This document shows positions 59,798-64,000 of a DNA stretch of 64,000 nt, in pieces. A program made the translations under genes and the position numbers. The DNA lies in contig NW_005179183.1 of the NCBI RefSeq assembly GCF_000350225.1, positions 1 to 64,000 on the forward strand, given 5' to 3'. The number at the start of each line of letters is the position of its first letter. The first letter of the stretch is position 1. Source of the DNA: Chondrus crispus. Its lineage: Eukaryota > Rhodophyta > Florideophyceae > Gigartinales > Gigartinaceae. Below the pieces are notes generated by a model, which saw only the letters and a list, made by a program, of their open reading frames with translations, ran no database searches and was not told the DNA's origin.

Positions 59798-60382
59798 TCA
59801 CGTGCCGTTACAGCCGAGGTGCGCCGACCTGCACAAGTCGCCCCTCGCGGCTTTCCCCTCTGCTCTGCGCTCCCTAAAGAAGTGTCTCATGAGCTCTGCG
59901 GCCTCGTCCTCCAACACGCCGCCGCGTACATCTCGAAACGTGTGAAACGGATGTTTCTCCTCATGCAAGGGTAGCCACGTGCCGCACGCGCCAAGCCTCA
60001 AGTCTTTAGCGGCGTAAACGATGGCGCCGACTCTGGCGAGAGCGAGTGCGCTGAGACACATAGGGCACGGCTCTAGAGTCGAGTACAGAGTGGTGTCGTG
60101 CAGCCGCCAGTTGCCAGCGGCGGCGGCGGCGCGGCGCACGCAGAGGATCTCGGCATGCGCAGTGGGGTCGTGCAGCGACTCGACGAGGTTGTGTGCCGCG
60201 GAAAGGACGGCCCCAGAACTGCAGACCAGGACGGCGCCGACCGGAACTTCGCCCAGACTATACGCGCGGCGCGCCTGCGCGAGCGCGTAGCGCATGGGCT
60301 CGAGATGCGCCACGGTCGTGCAGAGAGTGCGTGGGGATGGACGCAGGCGATGCATGGGGGACGACGTCAGGAAGGAGAGCAT
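59798..60382 (-). CDS. tRNA-specific adenosine deaminase (TadA-type)
   Basis: A 194-residue frame; I choose the ATG at 60382, because the open frame upstream is C/T-rich leader. Residues 1-30 are Ser/Arg/Thr-rich (MLSFLTSSPMHRLRPSPRTL), suggesting a plastid or mitochondrial transit peptide. The deaminase fold begins MRYALAQARRAYSLGEVPVG. The zinc and catalytic motif is HAE (PTAHAEILCVRRAA), and the second zinc site is EPCPMC. It should convert the wobble adenosine (A34) to inosine, in an organellar tRNA such as tRNA-Arg(ACG) if the targeting is right. The size matches bacterial or plastid TadA, not the two-subunit Tad2/Tad3. The extension past MRHFFRERR is unremarkable. Convergent with the UBXN7-like gene. 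Confidence 0.88.
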   Translation of the reverse strand: MLSFLTSSPMHRLRPSPRTLCTTVAHLEPMRYALAQARRAYSLGEVPVGAVLVCSSGAVLSAAHNLVESLHDPTAHAEILCVRRAAAAAGNWRLHDTTLYSTLEPCPMCLSALALARVGAIVYAAKDLRLGACGTWLPLHEEKHPFHTFRDVRGGVLEDEAAELMRHFFRERRAEGKAARGDLCRSAHLGCNGT

Positions 60383-61997
60383 AGCGACGGTAGGGGGAGA
60401 TGAAGGGGTGCGAGTGAAGGTAGGGAGAGATGCCAATGTGGAGGGCCGGGGGGCAGGATTAGGGTTTTGTAAGAGCAGGACAGATGATAGTGAGACGGAA
60501 GATGACGGGAGATGATGGGGCGGTAGGGGATGATGTTTTGCGGTTCTTTTTGCCCAGTTTCTAAATAGAGAGAACGGGGGTTGACCAGTTTCTAAATAGA
60601 GGGAACGGGGGTTGCCCCGTGGTGTCATTTCAGGTTGAGGCTTTTGCGGGACAGGGGACGTCTCGGGGAGAGAGACAGGGTGAGCACGTGAAGCTTGTGG
60701 GGTGTTGTCACGAGTACGGGCTTGGTTCAAGTGCGTGTGAATAACGCAACCTCTCTCGGCTTTTTGAGCCTTGTTCGCAATACACTGATACGGTTGTAAT
60801 AAGTATGGAAAATCTTTTGCACAGTGCAATGTTTCGCAGTCAAGGTGAACTTCAGCTTGAAAGTTAGTAGTTTGGGAAATCGGCGTAGTGCAGGATCTCC
60901 TCTTCAAAGCGGCATTCCAGATATGAGGCCCAGATAAATCTGTTTGTGGACGTTTTAGTATTTTGACCCGATACGTTGCTGTGGTGCATAGACGCATGGT
61001 CGCGAAAGCGGGCAGTGCCAACGAGACAAGAGTTCACAGCATCTCACGCAGTTCGGAGGACAAAGAAAAGGCACGAAAAGCGCTTGGACCACAGATTGAA
61101 ATCATTCGCCCCTCCCGCTAGAGGAGAAGTGCCTCAAATGTCCTTAAACGATATACTGGCAACCGAACAAGTGTTGCTTATCTCCGTCTGTGTTTTTTTG
61201 GCTTGTTTACGATATTTTGACCTGTTTTTCGACGGTAGATGTGTTACCATTTTAATGGTTTAAAAGTGTTAAGTTTGAACAGACAAGTTAATTACTATTC
61301 ACTGCGTTTCGTTGAAAAGCAATGATTTTTGGAACCGTTTTGTGTGTGATCGTATGAAACCTAGACTTCCGTAGATGTCAGCGAGGATGTCGTGAACAGA
61401 GTCGTGATTGATTTTGCTACTCGAGGAGGGCTCATAACGACTCTTTCCCGAACCACTGCTGACAAAAAGCTCTTGCAATATAGAGGGGCGTGTACACCTT
61501 CGGCTGAGCTTCTGTGAGCGAATCAATAATCATTCCGGTTTTCCTGCACGCAAGTCGTACAATACCTCCTTTCTACGTTTTTCTTTCTTTCCTTGCAAGA
61601 CGTGCAATACATGAAAGATTTCTTTCATTAGACGCGTACGCATGAAATGCAGTGAGTGTGAAGTCAAATGAAACGCGAAACTTCTCCTCGATTGAACTCA
61701 AGAACGGGTATGGCGTCATAGACGACACTGTAACCAAAAAAGGCGGGACCATGGCCCGCCTTTTCATCGTCGATGACACAGCGTCTAGGCGTATCTTATA
61801 TTTCGCCTCAAACCCCTGCTCTATCAAGCCTTCGCAATTGTTTCGGCGCATCTTTGCCTAGGAGAGTACGACCCCCCTGCTCATACACTCGCTTACCATG
61901 ACACAGCAAATAACAAATTCACCTCCTTTCAAAATGGAGATGGCGCAAGCTGGTAACGAGATATAGATGGAATTAGTGGCAACAGGCCGCCGCAGTT
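60383..61997. other. Intergenic, mostly leader and unassigned
   Basis: The first roughly 150 bp are the C/T-rich leader of the TadA gene on its strand. A direct repeat (CAGTTTCTAAATAGAG) occurs at about 60557 and 60588. A strong hairpin lies at 61738-61764. No gene is supported between 60.5 and 62.0 kb. Confidence 0.45.
61738..61764. repeat. Hairpin, perfect 10 bp stem
   Basis: AAAAGGCGGG and CCCGCCTTTT flank a 7-base loop. It is GC-rich with A/T ends and could be a structured RNA or a transposon remnant. Confidence 0.75.
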
Positions 61998-63488
61998 TCA
62001 ATTTCTTGGCGAATTTCCGCCTCCGCGCCTCGGGGAGCCGCCTCCCCGACTGCCGGTGCTAGCGGTACTAGTTGATTTTCTTTGATTGCGAACAGATTGT
62101 CTTCCAGCTGGGTTCCAATCGCGCCTTCCATAATGTGACTGTGTCTCGCTGCTTCCTCTCCCACGACCGCGGCCGCGACCACGTCCCCCGCTGGCGCTGG
62201 TGCTCCGTTCAACAGCTGGTTGTCGTGCAGCTACAGACTCTGCTTCAGTAACGAATGCCAGAGAACCGTTACCGGCAGTAGAGGCGGACGCAGGTGTGCT
62301 GCCGCCAGCGTCTCTTCCGCGTCCAGGAAAACCAGGAGGCACTCCGTTGCGCCCATGGCCGCGTGCTCTCCCGCCTCCTCTCAAAGAATCTCCACTCGGA
62401 CCCCCACCTCGTCCCCTTCCACGACCGCGTCCTCTACCGCTACCGCGACCCCGTCCGCGACCATACCCTCGACCTGACTGCGACGTACCACCAAACGCAG
62501 CATCTGGGACGTCCGGCATGCCATCGCTATCGTCGCTGTCGCTGACATGAGTCTTATTCAGCAGGTCCTTCATAGCAGCTTCTCCAGCAAGCTCCCCCTC
62601 ATCTGGATCATCGTTGTACGTGTCCTCTTCAGGTAGATTGAAGCCTCCGTCTTGAATCGCACGGTCCTGCTCCTCTAACCTCTCTTGCTCGAGGTGTTCA
62701 CGTGCCTGCTGGGCGGCGACTCTCCGCTTGTACCAATCTGCATCCACAGAGAGATCCTTCTCTCCTGAAAACGTATCGAGTTCCTTGATGCCTGTCTTCT
62801 TTCTCCGATTGGCAGCCTTCCCTATCAGATCGCCCTCCTTCCTGTCCTCCTCGAGCTTGAGAGCGACGTGCTTTCCAGATTCTGGTGGCGGTAAGCCCAA
62901 CAAAGCGTCGACGAGCAAGGCAGCTAAACCGGCGAGCATATCCCTCGCACGCAGCCCATTGGCGAGCCTCGCATCGGCCTGCGGTGAGTTCATGCGACGT
63001 GCAATAGCGGCCCATTCGCCGACCTTTTTCACGGCCGCTCCGCGATCCCTGCGTGAGGAAAGCGCTTCCAGGACGATGGAACGTGCATCGGCGAGGGCGA
63101 GGGCGAGCAACACATCGAAACAGTCCAGCACGTGGACGACGTCGGCGGTAGCCAAGGCGCGTGTGAGAGAGTTGACCATGCGTGAAACGGGCTTTGCTAA
63201 ATCCGAAAGGTGGGGGGCGACGATTGGGGCGGTGACGGAGGGCGGAAAGAGGACTGCGATGTCCAGCAGTTGGGCCGGGGAAGGAGTAGGGGGCAGGTGC
63301 GAGGATACTTGCAGGTCGAGGGGGGCGAAAGGGTGTGTGGGGATGGGGCGGAAGAGAGGGCGTGTGCGGAAGGCGAGGTAGGTGTCGACGTAGGGCGCAG
63401 TTAAAGTGGGTTGTGGGGGGAGGGGCGTAGGGAAGGGGCTGTCGAGAAGCGCATTTTCAGACGGGGTGAATAGTTGAGCGGTCGACAT
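61998..63488 (-). CDS. RGG-rich protein, possibly ASCC2-related
   Basis: A 496-residue single-exon frame from the ATG at 63488. The N-terminal 60 residues are Pro-rich. Residues about 70-220 are helical (LLDIAVLFPPSV, VHVLDCFDVLLALALADARS, ARDMLAGLAALLVDALLGLP). A charged coiled coil follows (WYKRRVAAQQAREHLEQERL). Then comes an acidic segment with EEDTYNDDPDEGEL, which recalls the DDTYDD-type motif downstream of the CUE domain of ASCC2. The C-terminal 190 residues are dominated by Gly-Arg repeats and probably bind RNA. The ASCC2 link is weak. If right, it would act in ribosome-quality control or alkylation repair with the ASC-1 complex. Confidence 0.8.
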   Translation of the reverse strand: MSTAQLFTPSENALLDSPFPTPLPPQPTLTAPYVDTYLAFRTRPLFRPIPTHPFAPLDLQVSSHLPPTPSPAQLLDIAVLFPPSVTAPIVAPHLSDLAKPVSRMVNSLTRALATADVVHVLDCFDVLLALALADARSIVLEALSSRRDRGAAVKKVGEWAAIARRMNSPQADARLANGLRARDMLAGLAALLVDALLGLPPPESGKHVALKLEEDRKEGDLIGKAANRRKKTGIKELDTFSGEKDLSVDADWYKRRVAAQQAREHLEQERLEEQDRAIQDGGFNLPEEDTYNDDPDEGELAGEAAMKDLLNKTHVSDSDDSDGMPDVPDAAFGGTSQSGRGYGRGRGRGSGRGRGRGRGRGGGPSGDSLRGGGRARGHGRNGVPPGFPGRGRDAGGSTPASASTAGNGSLAFVTEAESVAARQPAVERSTSASGGRGRGRGRGRGSSETQSHYGRRDWNPAGRQSVRNQRKSTSTASTGSRGGGSPRRGGGNSPRN

Positions 63489-64000
63489 TGGGATTAGGGG
63501 GTGGAACTAGTTGGGAGAGTTAGAGGGAGGGAGGGGAGAAGTGCGATGCAGCGTTGTTGCGTTTTGAGTTTCTTGAAAGCGATTCTGTAGAGACGCACTT
63601 GGGAATTTTGACGATGACGAAATGCGTTGTACTTCTTGGACACGTGTGAACAGATGTCCGTGCTCTCTTTTTTCTCGAGAATACTGTACGCAAGCTGCTC
63701 TCATCTCATGCTGGTCAGTACAGTGCGGTGGACCAGTAGCGTGGAAGGAAACACTGGTATCCTCCAGGGGGTGTAATGCGAAGCAGTGTAATGACATGTG
63801 AAGATGGGGGAATTATCGGATTTATTGGGATCGAGGGAGATCACATGTCTCCGTGTGTCGTTTGCAGTCCAACGGTTCAAGAAGCGTGGAGAGAACTTCT
63901 CACAACAGCTTGCCTACCGCACCAACCTTCGAAAAGCCAGTCTCAACTCGAACCTTGTCTCACGGATTGGCATTCGATCCAAACCTCCTCCTTTTGAACG
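63489..64000. other. Right-edge flank
   Basis: The first roughly 50 bp are the C/T-rich leader of the RGG-rich gene (on the minus strand). TACTGTA is near 63682. A 73-codon plus-strand frame at 63776-63997 is not convincing. Confidence 0.45.

Noticed and set aside
60383..61021. Longer N-terminus for the TadA-type deaminase
   Set aside because: The upstream frame has no better start and is mostly C/T-rich leader.
1..64000. tRNA, rRNA or CRISPR arrays
   Set aside because: No B-box with matching arms, no rRNA-like stretch and no regularly spaced repeats were seen by eye.

Overview
This is a nuclear contig from a compact, intron-poor eukaryote. The genes are typical eukaryotic ones: the ER PAT-complex subunit CCDC47, PYROXD1, an XRN exoribonuclease, mitochondrial SHMT, a RING-H2 protein and a malectin-kelch protein. 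Most are single-exon, and the only introns I could define are about 100-115 bp long. Together with a chromodomain Ty3/gypsy element and many other transposons, this fits a florideophyte red alga such as Chondrus crispus. That assignment is an inference from style, not proof. One assembly gap (Ns) lies at 24742-24962.

Left half (1-27 kb) is mostly mobile DNA. A large open frame of unknown function runs off the left edge on the minus strand (1-1244). Next come a truncated Ty1/copia element on the minus strand (about 1725-5088), a decayed PIF/Harbinger-type transposase on the plus strand (5293-6693), and a pyrimidine-rich, microsatellite-rich stretch. A 12.9 kb Ty3/gypsy chromovirus follows (9264-22181) with two about 590 bp LTRs, ACACA target-site duplications, an intact gag frame, an intact pol frame and two overlapping antisense ORFs between pol and the 3' LTR. 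It sits inside an older minus-strand SANT/Myb-like transposon ORF, whose halves are now at about 23507-22714 and 9262-8737. The stretch 23.5-27.3 kb holds hairpins, near-perfect palindromes, a foldback next to the gap and a 466 bp TA-flanked MITE.

Right half (27-64 kb) is gene-bearing. In order: RING-H2 protein (+), CCDC47 (+), Acl4-like TPR protein (-), GT4 glycosyltransferase (+), J-domain protein (-), PYROXD1 (-), mitochondrial SHMT (+), XRN exoribonuclease (-), malectin-kelch secretory protein (+), C2-domain protein (+, two introns), aquaporin (-, one intron), CFA-synthase/CNMT-family methyltransferase (-), a frameshifted UBXN7-like gene (+), TadA-type tRNA adenosine deaminase (-), and an RGG-rich protein (-). 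Five pairs are tail-to-tail with short gaps. A dispersed repeat occurs at about 32-33.5 kb and, internally deleted, at 56.6-57.1 kb.

The genes do not form an operon or pathway. They are ordinary housekeeping functions: ER membrane-protein biogenesis, ribosome assembly, one-carbon metabolism, RNA decay, tRNA wobble editing and ubiquitin-linked turnover. The most unusual material is the accessory antisense coding region and duplicated hairpin module of the gypsy element, the nested transposon structure, and an over-represented near-palindromic 7-mer, TACWGTA, throughout the window.
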